A stretch of 64,000 nt of DNA from Nocardioides zhouii (GCF_004137345.1 NZ_SDWV01000006.1:124001-188000); one strand, 5' to 3'. Positions 38,710 to 48,194 are shown, numbered from the stretch's first letter. A program made the numbers and translations. The notes: generated from the letters alone by a model not told the origin.

Positions 38710-40080
38710 TCAGTCGTTCAGCACCCGGTCGTGGCGCAGCGAGTTCCCTCGCGTCTCCTTGGCGAAGAGCACCGCGACGATCGTGATCACCGACGCGATG
38801 GTCATGTAGATCGCGACCTTGTCGACGTTGGCCGTGCCCTCGCTCGCCTTGCCGAGGAGGTCGATCGCGATGATCGGGGCGAGCGCGCCGGCGAAGATCG
38901 ACGCGAGCTGGTAGCCCACCGAGGCTCCGGTGTAGCGCACCGAGGTGCCGAAGAGCTCGGAGAAGAAGGCCGCCTGCGGGGCGTACATCAGGGCGTGCAG
39001 CATCAGGCCGACGACGATCGCGAGGATGATCTTGCCCTCGGAGCGCGAGGCGATCAGGTCGAAGAACACCCACGACCACGCCGCGACGCCGACGGCACCG
39101 GCGAGGTAGAGCGGCCGGCGGCCGACCCGGTCGCTCAGCGCGCCGACGAGCGGGATCGTCACGAAGTGCACGACCGAGCCGATCAGCAACGCCTTGAGGA
39201 TCAGCGACTTGTCGTCGGCGGTGCCGGCGTAGATCGTGAGGAACGAGATCGAGATGATCGTGAAGAGGTAGTAGGAGATGTTCTCCGCCATCCGCATGCC
39301 CATCGCGACGAAGACCTCGCGGGGGTACTTGCGGAAGACCTCGACCAGCGGCAGGTGTGGGGTCTCCTTGGTCTCCATCTCGGCCTTGGCCTCGGCGAAG
39401 ACGGGCGACTCCTCGATCGAGAGCCGGACCCACAGGCCCACGCCCACCAGGATCGCACTGAGCAGGAACGGGATGCGCCAGCCCCACGCGTTGAAGTCGG
39501 CCTCGTTCTGCACGGCGGCGAGCACCCACAGGACGCCGGTGGCGAACAGGTTGCCCAGCGCCACGCCGGCCTGCGGCCACGAGGACCAGAAGCCGCGCTG
39601 CGAGTCGTCACCGTGCTCGGCGGCCATCAGGACCGCGCCACCCCACTCGCCGCCGACCGCGAAGCCCTGGAGCAGGCGGCAGAAGAGGAGCAGCAGCGGT
39701 GCGGCGACGCCGATGGAGGCGTACGTCGGGAGGAGGCCGATCGCGAAGGTCGCGACACCCATCAGGAAGAGGGAGACGACGAGCATCTTCTTGCGGCCGA
39801 CCTTGTCGCCGAAGTGCCCGAAGACGACGCCACCCAGGGGGCGCGCGACGAAGCCGAGGGCGTACGTGCCGAAGGCCAGAAGTGTCGCCGTGGCGGGCTC
39901 GCTCTCCGGGAAGAAGAGCGTGCCGAAGACGAGGGCGGCGGCCGATCCGTAGAGGAAGAAGTCGTACCACTCCACGGCGGTGCCGATGAGGGACGCGAAG
40001 ACGACCTTGACGATGTTGGTGCGCTCGGGCGCCGCGCCTGGCGCGCCGCTCCCGGTGGCGGTGGTGGTCTCGGTGGACAT
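38710..40080 (-). CDS. MHS family MFS transporter (metabolite:H+ symporter)
   Basis: 456 residues, 12 helices. Family motifs GTAVEWYDFFLYG in helix 1, GHFGDKVGRKKML and GALSDRVGRRPLY mark the MHS group (organic acids, proline, betaine, shikimate). The ATG at 40080 is preferred because AAAGG lies 6 nt upstream. Downstream of a 3-hydroxybutyrate dehydrogenase, so a short-chain hydroxy or keto acid is the likely substrate (inference). Confidence 0.87.
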   Translation of the reverse strand: MSTETTTATGSGAPGAAPERTNIVKVVFASLIGTAVEWYDFFLYGSAAALVFGTLFFPESEPATATLLAFGTYALGFVARPLGGVVFGHFGDKVGRKKMLVVSLFLMGVATFAIGLLPTYASIGVAAPLLLLFCRLLQGFAVGGEWGGAVLMAAEHGDDSQRGFWSSWPQAGVALGNLFATGVLWVLAAVQNEADFNAWGWRIPFLLSAILVGVGLWVRLSIEESPVFAEAKAEMETKETPHLPLVEVFRKYPREVFVAMGMRMAENISYYLFTIISISFLTIYAGTADDKSLILKALLIGSVVHFVTIPLVGALSDRVGRRPLYLAGAVGVAAWSWVFFDLIASRSEGKIILAIVVGLMLHALMYAPQAAFFSELFGTSVRYTGASVGYQLASIFAGALAPIIAIDLLGKASEGTANVDKVAIYMTIASVITIVAVLFAKETRGNSLRHDRVLND

Positions 40081-40149
40081 GACGTGCCTTTCATCGGGGG
40101 ATGACATGGGTGCTGGTTCTGGGATGTGCGGGGTGGGGCTGGATCAACG

Positions 40150-40908
40150 TCAGGCGGCGGTCCAGCCGCCGTCGAGGAGCAGTGAGGAGCCGGTCATCGA
40201 GGTGGCGGCCGGGCCGCAGAGGAAGGCCACCGCGTCGGCGACCTCCTCGGGCTCGACCAGGCGCCTGATCGGCGTACGCGCGAGCAGGACGGTGTCGAGC
40301 ACCTCGTCCTCGGGGATGCCGTGGGTGCGCGCCTGGTCGGCGAGCTGGCCCTCCACGAGCGGGGTGCGGACGTAGCCGGGGCAGACCGTGTTGCTGGTGA
40401 CGCCCTTGTCGGCGGCCTCCAGCGCGATCACCTTGGAGAGGCCCTCGAGACCGTGCTTGGCGCTGACGTAGGCCGACTTGTACGCCGACGCGCGGTGGCC
40501 GTGGACGCTGGAGACGTGGACGATGCGGCCCCAGCCGCGGGCGTACATGCCGGGCAGGACCCGGCGGGCGAGCAGGAACGGGGCGTGGAGCATCAGCGCG
40601 TGGATGGTGCGGAAGAGCTCGGGGTCGAAGTCCTCGATCGGCGCGACGTGCTGGATGCCGGCGTTGTTGACGAGGATGTCGACGTCGAGGTCGATCGCCT
40701 CGATGGCGGCCTCGTCGGTCAGGTCGACGACGTGCGGGGTGCCGTGCACCTGCGCGGCGACCTTGGCCACGCCCTCCTCGTCGCGGTCGAGCAGGTGGAC
40801 CTCGGCACCGCCCTCGGCGAGCCGGGTGGCGACTGCCGCGCCGATGCCGCTGGCGGCACCCGTCACGAGGGCGCGGCGTCCGCGGAGGGCAGGACTGTCG
40901 GAGGTCAT
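40150..40908 (-). CDS. 3-hydroxybutyrate dehydrogenase-like SDR
   Basis: Classical short-chain dehydrogenase of 252 residues. Cofactor motif TGAASGIG (16-23), NNAG (81-84), catalytic Ser133/134 and Tyr147-x3-Lys151 are present. The string VHGHRASAYKSAYVSAKHG is characteristic of D-3-hydroxybutyrate dehydrogenases. The ATG at 40908 has no Shine-Dalgarno but a TAAGTT 7 nt upstream, suggesting a leaderless start. It lies between a PucR regulator and an MHS transporter. Confidence 0.85.
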   Translation of the reverse strand: MTSDSPALRGRRALVTGAASGIGAAVATRLAEGGAEVHLLDRDEEGVAKVAAQVHGTPHVVDLTDEAAIEAIDLDVDILVNNAGIQHVAPIEDFDPELFRTIHALMLHAPFLLARRVLPGMYARGWGRIVHVSSVHGHRASAYKSAYVSAKHGLEGLSKVIALEAADKGVTSNTVCPGYVRTPLVEGQLADQARTHGIPEDEVLDTVLLARTPIRRLVEPEEVADAVAFLCGPAATSMTGSSLLLDGGWTAA

Positions 40909-40915
40909 GGCCCAC

Positions 40916-40921
40916 AACTTA
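40916..40921 (-). promoter_or_regulatory. -10 hexamer TAAGTT for the 3-hydroxybutyrate unit
   Basis: TAAGTT on the minus strand, 7 nt before the ATG at 40908. The dyad at 40972-40998 lies 50 nt upstream, a position suited to activation rather than repression. Confidence 0.5.
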
Positions 40922-40971
40922 GGGAGCCGGGTGACGCTCGGCACATGGTCCGGTCGCCCACACTTGATTCG

Positions 40972-40998
40972 CGAACATGTGGCTCTGCGACATGTTCG
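40972..40998. promoter_or_regulatory. CGAACATGT-N9-ACATGTTCG operator candidate
   Basis: Perfect 9-bp inverted repeat with a 9-nt spacer in the 96-bp gap between the PucR gene and the dehydrogenase gene. Arm centres are 18 bp apart, close to two helical turns. Best explained as the binding site of the adjacent PucR-type activator. Confidence 0.65.
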
Positions 40999-41004
40999 AG
41001 CGAG

Positions 41005-42843
41005 TCAGGCGTCCCGCAACCGCTCGAGTCGCAGGGCCAGCTGCAGGTCGAGCGAACGGCTCGGGTCGCGCCAGCCGTCACCTAGCAGCTCGCCGATCCG
41101 GTCGAGACGCTGGGTGACCGTGTTGGGGTGGACGTGGAGTGCGGCGGCGGCCTCCTTGAGGCGCCCACCACTGGCGAACCACTCCTCGAGCGTGTCCACC
41201 AGGCCGGTCCCCCGGCGCTCGTCCCACGCGCGGACCGGCCCGATCATCGACTCGACGAAGGCGGCCACGTGCTCGGGGTCGTTGTCGCCCAGCAGCAGCC
41301 GCGCCACGCCCAGACCCGCGGGGTCGCTCACCTCCTCGACCCGCCCGAGCCGGAGCAGGGTGTCGAGGCAGCGCCGCGCCTCGGCGTGCGCGGCCACCAG
41401 CCGGTCCTCCCGGGCGTCGGTGGTGGCGGCGACGCCCACGGTCGCCCGGCCGTCGGCGGCCGCGATCGCCGCCTGCAGGTCGACGCCCACGCCGCGCGCG
41501 TCGTCGCTCGGCACCACCACGACGACCACACCGCGGTGCTCGCCCGCCAGGCCCGACAGCCGCTGCGCGTACGCGACAGCGGCCCGTCCGGCGCGCTGCG
41601 GGTCGGCGCCGTCGACGGCGGCCGCGGCCACGACGAGCGGCCCGTCGAGGCTCGCGCTGTGCCGGCGGACCCGGTCGCGCAAGCGGTCGCGCGCCTCGCC
41701 CCCGGCCTCCAGGAGGTCGGCCAGGAGCTGACCGCCCAGGCGCTCCTCGGCGTCGGCCACGGAGCGCGCGAAGAGCAGCACCAGGGCGGTGACCAGCGCA
41801 CCGCGCTCGAGCGTACGACGCCCCGCAAGGTCGAGCGGCTCGTCGCGGCGCAGCACCAGGGTGGCCAGGTGCTCGGTACCGGCGAGCGCGACGGCGACCA
41901 GCCCGCCCTCGACCGCCACGGACCGACCCGACGCCACCGCACCCGCGACCGCATCGGCCCACGCGAGGCCGGGGTCCTCCCCCGCCTCCAGGTCGCCGGA
42001 GGCCGTCCACACCGAGACCGGCGCGCCGAGCACGCCCGTCAGGACCTCGGCCACCTCGGCGACACCGCCGCCCCCGACGAGCAGGTCGGTGAGCCGGTCG
42101 TGCGCGAGCGCGGCGGCGTCGACGGCCTCGGTGTGCCGGGTGAGCGACCGGTTGGCCTCGTCGAGCTCGGCGAAGAGCCGGGCGTTCTCCAGTGCGACCA
42201 CGGCGTGGGCGGCGAACGAGGTGAGCAGGCTGACCTCGGCCTGCGGGAAGCGGCGTACGGACCGGTGGACGGCCAGCAGTGCTCCGATCACCACGCCGTC
42301 GAGCACGAGCGGGACACCCAGGATCGCCCGGATCTGCTCTCCCGCCACCGCCTCGTCGATGTAGCCCTTGTGCACGAACCGCTCGTCGGTGGCGTAGTCC
42401 TCGGTGAAGTAGGCGGCTCCGGTCTGCGCGACGAGCCCCAGCAGCCCCGTGCCCAGCGGCAGCCGCAGCGTCTGGAACTCGCGGGTGAGCGCCCCGTCGG
42501 TCACCTTCATGTACGACGCGCCGTCGTGCTCGTCGTTGAGCGAGAGGTAGGTCATGTCGCAGTGCAGCAGCTGGCGGGCGCGGCGGACGATGGCGGCGAG
42601 GATCGTGTCGACGTCACGGATCGCGGTGAGGTCGGACGCGGTCTCGTACAGCGCCGACAGCTCGGCCTCGCGCGACCTCATCCGGGTGATCAGGTCGCGC
42701 AGCCGGAGGGCGACGTCGTACTCGGTGCGCAGGACGGCCGCTTCGTCCTCGCCGAGGCCGGTCTCGACCCGCGCGAGGTGCTCGTCGAAGGCGGACAGCG
42801 GCGCCTCGTCGTAGATCAGGTCGAGGAAGGTCGGCACGGGCAC
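41005..42843 (-). CDS. PucR-type regulator with GAF sensor domain
   Basis: 612 residues. An N-terminal helical region leads into a GAF domain (about 75-215, TLLHCDMTYLSLN-like through LLTSFAAHAVVALENARL), then a GGDEF-like middle segment as in CdaR/PucR proteins, and a C-terminal HTH_30 (AAAALHVHPNTVTQRLDRIGELLG). The open frame extends far upstream but homology starts at VPVPTFLDLIYDEAP; GGAGG lies 7 nt before the GTG at 42843. Probably activates the downstream dehydrogenase and transporter. Confidence 0.88.
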   Translation of the reverse strand: MPVPTFLDLIYDEAPLSAFDEHLARVETGLGEDEAAVLRTEYDVALRLRDLITRMRSREAELSALYETASDLTAIRDVDTILAAIVRRARQLLHCDMTYLSLNDEHDGASYMKVTDGALTREFQTLRLPLGTGLLGLVAQTGAAYFTEDYATDERFVHKGYIDEAVAGEQIRAILGVPLVLDGVVIGALLAVHRSVRRFPQAEVSLLTSFAAHAVVALENARLFAELDEANRSLTRHTEAVDAAALAHDRLTDLLVGGGGVAEVAEVLTGVLGAPVSVWTASGDLEAGEDPGLAWADAVAGAVASGRSVAVEGGLVAVALAGTEHLATLVLRRDEPLDLAGRRTLERGALVTALVLLFARSVADAEERLGGQLLADLLEAGGEARDRLRDRVRRHSASLDGPLVVAAAAVDGADPQRAGRAAVAYAQRLSGLAGEHRGVVVVVVPSDDARGVGVDLQAAIAAADGRATVGVAATTDAREDRLVAAHAEARRCLDTLLRLGRVEEVSDPAGLGVARLLLGDNDPEHVAAFVESMIGPVRAWDERRGTGLVDTLEEWFASGGRLKEAAAALHVHPNTVTQRLDRIGELLGDGWRDPSRSLDLQLALRLERLRDA

Positions 42844-42869
42844 ATCCTGCCCTCCCCTGCCCCCCGGGC

Positions 42870-43961
42870 TCAGGCCTCGCGGGTGATCGTCATCTCGCGG
42901 TCGCCGTAGACGACCTTGTCGCCGTGGACGAGCGCGGCCGGCTTGCCCGGTGCGAGCTGGCGGGAGACGCCCTGCCGGACGAGCACGGTGCCGTTGGTCG
43001 ACCCGCGGTCCATCACCACGATCGTCCCGTCGACGGCCGGTCCGAACTGGGCATGGGTCTTGGAGACCGACATGTCGGCCGACGCGAGCGGGATGAGGTG
43101 GGCGACCTGCTCGCCCGTACGCGCCTCGGGGCGCCGACCGACCAGGGCGAGACCGGCGATCACGAAGCTCTCGCCGTTGTCGAAGTGCACCCGCCACCGC
43201 TGCGGCGGCGCCTGCTGCTGCGGATGGGCCTGTGGCGGCGGCACGTGCTGGGGTGGCGCCTGCTGCTGGGGCGGCTGCTCTGCCGGACGCACCGGTGGGG
43301 CCGCGACCGGCGGCGGTGCGATGGGCGGTGCGGTGGGCGGCGCCGTGATGTCGGCCGGCAGCGGCTGGCGGCGCATCGAGTGCTCCGAGCGCTCGGGCGT
43401 CCGGACCGCCTCGACCGGCGGCGCGGGCACGAGCCGCATCGCGGTGAGGTTGACGATGTGGCGCGGCCCCTCGACGGCGTCGTGGTCGGCCACCTCCACC
43501 ACCGAACGTACGTCGACCACGACGGTGCGGGTCAGGTGGTCGTGCCACCCGCGGCGCTGGCGGCCGCGGTCCTCGACGGCCGTCCACGCCAGGGTGGCCA
43601 GGCCGATGCCGAAGGTGGGCAGCCCGGCCGCGCCGAGCACGAGCGAGCGCGCGAGGGCGGGGCCCACGCCGATGGGGGTGCCGGTGCCGTGGTCGACCAC
43701 CCGCAGGCCGGAGATCGCCTTGCCGGGCGAGCTGCCGCTGATCCCCAGCACGATCGCGAGGACCAGCCACAGGAGCACAACGGCGCCCGCGACGGCGCCG
43801 ACGACGGTCCACACCTCGTCGGAGACGAACATCGCGGTCACGACGCCCACCGCGGCCAGCAGGCTCCAGGCCAGGAGGCGGTCGACCGCGAAGGCGGTGA
43901 ACCGTCGCTCGAGCTGGGCGATCGGGTAGGTGATCGCGTACGGGGGTGCTTGCTGGGTCAC
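42870..43961 (-). CDS. RDD-FHA domain membrane protein
   Basis: 363 residues. An RDD membrane domain (about 15-150, four hydrophobic stretches, beginning LERRFTAFAVDRLLAWSLLAAVGVV) is followed by a Pro/Gln-rich linker and a C-terminal FHA domain (about 265-355: VGRRPEA, SKTHAQF, DRGSTNGT). FHA binds phosphothreonine. Third gene of the PP2C-FHA-FHA unit and 14 nt after its neighbour; probably membrane-tethered phospho-signalling. Confidence 0.87.
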   Translation of the reverse strand: MTQQAPPYAITYPIAQLERRFTAFAVDRLLAWSLLAAVGVVTAMFVSDEVWTVVGAVAGAVVLLWLVLAIVLGISGSSPGKAISGLRVVDHGTGTPIGVGPALARSLVLGAAGLPTFGIGLATLAWTAVEDRGRQRRGWHDHLTRTVVVDVRSVVEVADHDAVEGPRHIVNLTAMRLVPAPPVEAVRTPERSEHSMRRQPLPADITAPPTAPPIAPPPVAAPPVRPAEQPPQQQAPPQHVPPPQAHPQQQAPPQRWRVHFDNGESFVIAGLALVGRRPEARTGEQVAHLIPLASADMSVSKTHAQFGPAVDGTIVVMDRGSTNGTVLVRQGVSRQLAPGKPAALVHGDKVVYGDREMTITREA

Positions 43962-43975
43962 GGTGCCGGCTCTGC

Positions 43976-45034
43976 TCAGGGGTTCGTGACCTGGATGGTG
44001 ACTCCGTCGCCGAGGTCGAGGACCGCGCCCGGGATGAGGCTGACAGCGATGCCGGCCTTGAGGTCCTCCGGGTCGAGACCGGGCTGGGCCAGGACCGTGC
44101 CGTTGGTGGAGCCCAGGTCGGTCACGATGGCCGACCCGTGGTCGGCGCCGGCGCCCGGGCGGATCTCGAGGTGCGTCGAGGAGATCTCCTGGTGCGGGCT
44201 CGCGACGGTGACGACGTGGGGCTGGTCGTGCGAGGCGAAGCGCCGGGCCTCGGGCGCGCGCCCGACCAGGACCGTGCGGTCGACCGCCACCACGTCACCG
44301 GTCGAGAAGACCAGGGAGGCGACGGGCTGCGACACCACGTCGGGGGCCATCTCCTGGCCGGGGATCGGCGGGCGGTCGAAGTCGGGCACCGGGACGCCGG
44401 CCTGCGTCTGGCCGTCGTTGTCGGACCACGGCTCTTCGACGACCGGAGTCTCTCCGGTGGGGGTCGGGTCCTCCTCGGGCTCGCCGAAGCTCATCGGGGC
44501 CGCGGGCTCGGGCTCGGGTTCCGGCGTCGGCTCCGGCTCGGGCTCGGGCTCGGCCACCAGGACGGGCACCTCGGGCACCTCGGGCGGCACGGCCGCGACG
44601 GCGTCCGATGGCGTACCGAACTCCACGACGGAGACCCGCGCGATGCCGGGGGTCAGGAGGTGCTCGGCGGCACCGTCGCCGGTGAGGGTCACCCGGATGC
44701 TGGTGACGCCGGTGACGAGCCGCTCGGCCCAGGCAGCACCCGCGGCCGCACTGACGATCTCCTCGCCGGAGGTCGCGGCGACCGCGGCGGTGGGTGCGCC
44801 GCGCACGATCAGGCGGGTGGCGTCGTCACCGTGGGCGACGAGCGCGACGTGGTCGAGCGAGGACAACCCCTCGGCGAGGAGCGCGTCGAGGAGGGCGTCG
44901 GCGTCGGCGCCGGAGTCGGCGAGGTCCCACAGGCCGGCCACCCGCGCGCGCTGTGAGCCGGGCAGCAGGACGGTCACCTGCTCGCCGACGACGGCGTACC
45001 AGTCCCCCGGCGCGAACCTGGCCTCTGTGCTCAC
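43976..45034 (-). CDS. FHA domain protein with Pro/Glu-rich linker
   Basis: 352 residues with no membrane segment. A first globular region (1-150) is of unknown fold. A Glu-Pro repeat linker (PEPEPEPTPEPEPEP, about 160-175) leads to a C-terminal FHA domain (VLVGRAPEARR, SSTHLEIR, DLGSTNGT). The GTG start overlaps the PP2C stop by 4 nt, so phosphatase and phosphopeptide reader are made together. Confidence 0.85.
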   Translation of the reverse strand: MSTEARFAPGDWYAVVGEQVTVLLPGSQRARVAGLWDLADSGADADALLDALLAEGLSSLDHVALVAHGDDATRLIVRGAPTAAVAATSGEEIVSAAAGAAWAERLVTGVTSIRVTLTGDGAAEHLLTPGIARVSVVEFGTPSDAVAAVPPEVPEVPVLVAEPEPEPEPTPEPEPEPAAPMSFGEPEEDPTPTGETPVVEEPWSDNDGQTQAGVPVPDFDRPPIPGQEMAPDVVSQPVASLVFSTGDVVAVDRTVLVGRAPEARRFASHDQPHVVTVASPHQEISSTHLEIRPGAGADHGSAIVTDLGSTNGTVLAQPGLDPEDLKAGIAVSLIPGAVLDLGDGVTIQVTNP

Positions 45035-45846
45035 AGTCGTCCCCCAAGCTTGGATTCGAGGCTCTCCAGCTGGCGCTGGGAGTCATAACTGGCGTCCTTC
45101 ACCAATCCCACCACATCGACGACGACGGCCGTCGCGTTGTCCCGGCCGCCTGCGGCCACGGCCGCCCGCACCAGCCGGTCGGCGGCGTCGCGCGGGTCGG
45201 CCACGCTCTCGAGGATCTCCTCGATCTCCTTGTCCTCGATCATCCCGGTGACGCCGTCGCTGCACAGCAGCAGCCGCTCGACCGAGCCCAGCGGCAGCAG
45301 GAAGAAGTCGGGCTGGATGCCTTCAGGACTGCCCAGGGCCCGGGTGATGACGTGGCGCTCGGGGTGCATCGCGGCCTCCTCGGCCGTGATCTGGCCGGAG
45401 TCGATCAGCTCCTGGACGACCGAGTGGTCGACGCTGATCTGCTCCAGGCGACCCTCGGTGATCCGGTAGATGCGGGAGTCGCCCAGGTTGGCGAGCAGCC
45501 ACTTGGTCACGCCGTTGTCGTCGACCAGCACCGCCACGACGGCAGTCGTGCCGGCATGCCAGCCCGGCGTCATCGCCCGGTGCGCGTTGCCGAAGTCGAT
45601 GATGCGCGCCTGCGCGCGGGCGAAGGCGTCGGCGACCTGCTCGGCGCCGCGGGCGGGGTCGTACGCCTCGGCGAGGCGCTGGAACTCCTCCACGACCATC
45701 TGGCTGGCGACGTCGCCGCCGGAGTGGCCGCCCATGCCGTCGGCGACCACGAAGACCGGGGGCGCGACGAGGAAGGAGTCCTCGTTGACCTTGCGCACCA
45801 GGCCGACGTCGCTCGACGCACCGTGGTGCAGGTCAACGTTCCTCAT
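45031..45846 (-). CDS. PP2C-family serine/threonine phosphatase
   Basis: 271 residues, cytoplasmic, PPM fold. Metal-binding motifs VRKVNEDSF (Glu22-Asp23), VADGMGGHSGGD (Asp36), CSDGVTG and GGRDNATAVVV are intact. Homologous to PstP-type phosphatases that reverse Ser/Thr kinase signalling, but without the C-terminal transmembrane domain. No kinase gene is in the window. Divergent from the helicase operon. Confidence 0.92.
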   Translation of the reverse strand: MRNVDLHHGASSDVGLVRKVNEDSFLVAPPVFVVADGMGGHSGGDVASQMVVEEFQRLAEAYDPARGAEQVADAFARAQARIIDFGNAHRAMTPGWHAGTTAVVAVLVDDNGVTKWLLANLGDSRIYRITEGRLEQISVDHSVVQELIDSGQITAEEAAMHPERHVITRALGSPEGIQPDFFLLPLGSVERLLLCSDGVTGMIEDKEIEEILESVADPRDAADRLVRAAVAAGGRDNATAVVVDVVGLVKDASYDSQRQLESLESKLGGRL

Positions 45847-45902
45847 GCCCGACCCTCTCGGCCCCGTCGCGGGATGTGGGGCGGCGGCACCGACCCGGCG
45901 AG

Positions 45903-45908
45903 TAGCGT
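45903..45908 (+). promoter_or_regulatory. -10 hexamer TAGCGT for the helicase operon
   Basis: TAGCGT, then 7 nt, then ATG at 45916. GAGGG directly abuts the ATG, too close to serve as a Shine-Dalgarno. Confidence 0.5.
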
Positions 45909-45915
45909 AAGAGGG

Positions 45916-48183
45916 ATGTCCAGTCGTGGGCGGGCGACACCCGCACGAACCCTCGCCGACCAGCTGCGGAGCTGGCCGGACGAGCGACTCGTGGCGCTCC
46001 TGAGGGCCCGTCCAGATCTCGCCACACCCGCCCCTCAAGATTCGTCGCAGCTCGCCTCGCGGGCCGCCACGCGCTCGTCGATCCACCGCGCCCTCGACGG
46101 CCTGGACCGTCTGGAACTTTCCGTGCTTGATTCCCTGCTGGTTGCAGGTCAAACCACAACCGCTCGACTGATCTCGATCGTGCACGCCGACGCCGACCGT
46201 GTGGCCACCGCGCTCCAGCGGCTCCTCGACCTCGCGCTGGCCTGGGAGGCCCCCGGCGGGATCCGCGCGCTGAGCGGCGTCGCCGACGCGATGCGCGGGA
46301 TGCCCGGCCTGGTGAGCGGGCTGCGGCCGTCCAGCCCGGAGCCGCCTGAGCCCGACGAGGTGGCCGCGCTGCTGGCCGGACTGAGCCCCGCCGCCACCGC
46401 CCTGCTGCGCCACGTCGACGCCCACGGCGGCGAGGGCACGACCGGTTCGGCACGGCGTACGGTCTCGCCGGAGCGGGCCGCGAGCCCGGCCGAGGAGCTG
46501 ATCAGCCGTCGCCTGCTGGTGCCCCGGGATGGCGACACCGTCGTGCTGCCCGGCGAGGTGGGGCTGGCCCTGCGGGGCGGCCGGACCACCACCGAGCCCG
46601 TCGACGAGGTGCCCGGCCTGGCCACGTCCGCGCGGGACGCCGCTCTCGTGGCCCGGACCGCCGCGGGCGCTGCCTTCGACGTCGTACGACGCGTGGAGCT
46701 GCTGCTCGACCACTGGAGCGTGCAGCCGCCGAGCGTGCTGCGCAGCGGCGGGCTCGCCGTCCGCGACCTCAAGGCCGTGGCGCGCGAGCTCCACGTCGAC
46801 GAGGCCGGGGCCGCCCTCATCGTCGAGGTGGCGCAGTCGGCCGGGCTGATCGCCGAGGGCAACGAGCCCGACGGCACGCCCGTCTGGCTGCCGACCGAGG
46901 AGTTCGACGTGTGGTCGGGACGGCCCACGTCCGAGCGGTGGGCGCGGCTGGTCGGCGGGTGGCTGTCGAGCAGCCGGGTCCCCTCGCTGGTCGGCACCCG
47001 CGACCCCGCCGGCAAGTCGTGGAACGCGTTGGCGCCCGAGCTGTCGAGCGGGCTCGCCGAGGAGGCACGGCGGCTGGCCCTGCGCGTGCTCGCCGAGCTC
47101 CCCGACGGCGAGGTGCTCGCCGTCGGTACGGGCACCGCGTCGCTCGTGCAGCGGGTCGACTGGATGCGGCCGCGCCGGCCAGCGATCTTCGCCGACCTCG
47201 TCACCGCGGCCCTCGGCGAGGCCGCCGTGCTCGGCATCAGCGGAGCGGGCGGCCTCCCGCCCAGTGGTCGCCGGATCGCCGAGGACGACCTGCCGGGAGC
47301 CGCTGCGGCCATCGACCCGCAGCTCCCCCGACCGGTCGAGCACGTCCTGCTCCAGGCCGACCTCACCGCGGTCGCGCCCGGTCCGCTCGAGACCGAGGTG
47401 GCGCGCCGGCTGCACCTGCTGGCCGACGTGGAGTCACGCGGTGGGGCGACGGTCTACCGGTTCAGCTCGGGCTCGCTGCGGCGCGGCTTCGACGCCGGCT
47501 GGTCGGCCCTCGAGGTCCGCGACTTCCTCACCGCTGTCTCGCAGACCCCTGTCCCGCAGCCGCTGGAGTTCCTGGTCGACGACGTCGCGCGCACCTTCGG
47601 CAGCGTGCGGGTCGGCCACGCCGAGGCCTTCCTGCGCGCCGACGACGAGGCCGCGCTGGCGGCGCTCGTCCACGACCCGAAGGCGCGCACCCTCGGGCTC
47701 CGGCTGCTCGCGCCCACCGTCGCCATCTCGACGTCCCCGCTCGACGTGCTGCTGCCGCGGCTGCGCGAGCTCGGTGCGGCTCCCGTCGTGGAGGCGGCCG
47801 ACGGCACGGTCCGGGTCAGCCGACCCGACCTCCAGCGGGCCCGGAGCCGACGTGGTCGCCGGCCCGCCGGAGCCGTCGAGGCGCGGCGGGCCGCGCAGGT
47901 GCAGGCCGTTGCCACCGCGATCCGCGTGGGCGACCGGGCGGAGACCTCGCGCCCGGCGAGTGCCACGACGACCACCCCCTCGGGGGCGCTGGCCGCCCTC
48001 CGCGACGCGATCGAGGCCGGCACCACGGTGGTCATCGGCTACGTCGACAACCACGGCGCCAGCGGCGAGCGGGTCGTCGACCCGCGTCGGCTCGACGGCG
48101 GCCGACTCTCGGCGTTCGACCACCGCGCGGACGACGTACGCGAGTTCGCCGTGCACCGCATCACCGGAGTCCGGACAGCTTGA
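45916..48183 (+). CDS. helicase-associated protein (Helicase_C_3-like, XPB partner)
   Basis: 755 residues. No Walker motifs; the C-terminal part (about 530-680) resembles the helicase C-terminal-associated domain (Helicase_C_3), and the very C-terminus (VVIGYVDNHGASGERVVDPRRL) resembles a WYL-like element. Mycobacteria carry a similar gene beside their XPB gene. Likely partner of the XPB helicase two genes downstream; the function is undetermined. Start ATG at 45916 with -10-like TAGCGT before it. Confidence 0.75.
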   Translation: MSSRGRATPARTLADQLRSWPDERLVALLRARPDLATPAPQDSSQLASRAATRSSIHRALDGLDRLELSVLDSLLVAGQTTTARLISIVHADADRVATALQRLLDLALAWEAPGGIRALSGVADAMRGMPGLVSGLRPSSPEPPEPDEVAALLAGLSPAATALLRHVDAHGGEGTTGSARRTVSPERAASPAEELISRRLLVPRDGDTVVLPGEVGLALRGGRTTTEPVDEVPGLATSARDAALVARTAAGAAFDVVRRVELLLDHWSVQPPSVLRSGGLAVRDLKAVARELHVDEAGAALIVEVAQSAGLIAEGNEPDGTPVWLPTEEFDVWSGRPTSERWARLVGGWLSSSRVPSLVGTRDPAGKSWNALAPELSSGLAEEARRLALRVLAELPDGEVLAVGTGTASLVQRVDWMRPRRPAIFADLVTAALGEAAVLGISGAGGLPPSGRRIAEDDLPGAAAAIDPQLPRPVEHVLLQADLTAVAPGPLETEVARRLHLLADVESRGGATVYRFSSGSLRRGFDAGWSALEVRDFLTAVSQTPVPQPLEFLVDDVARTFGSVRVGHAEAFLRADDEAALAALVHDPKARTLGLRLLAPTVAISTSPLDVLLPRLRELGAAPVVEAADGTVRVSRPDLQRARSRRGRRPAGAVEARRAAQVQAVATAIRVGDRAETSRPASATTTTPSGALAALRDAIEAGTTVVIGYVDNHGASGERVVDPRRLDGGRLSAFDHRADDVREFAVHRITGVRTA

Positions 48184-48194
48184 GGCCGTCTCCG

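Noticed and set aside
40972..40998. CGAACATGT dyad read as a LexA box
   Set aside because: The half-sites are 9 nt apart with arms extending inward; it does not fit CGAAC-N4-GTTCG, whereas 54286-54301 does.
42844..43812. Upstream extension of the PucR frame to 935 codons
   Set aside because: The extra part overlaps the RDD-FHA gene in another frame, has no domain-like sequence, and a good ribosome-binding site precedes 42843.
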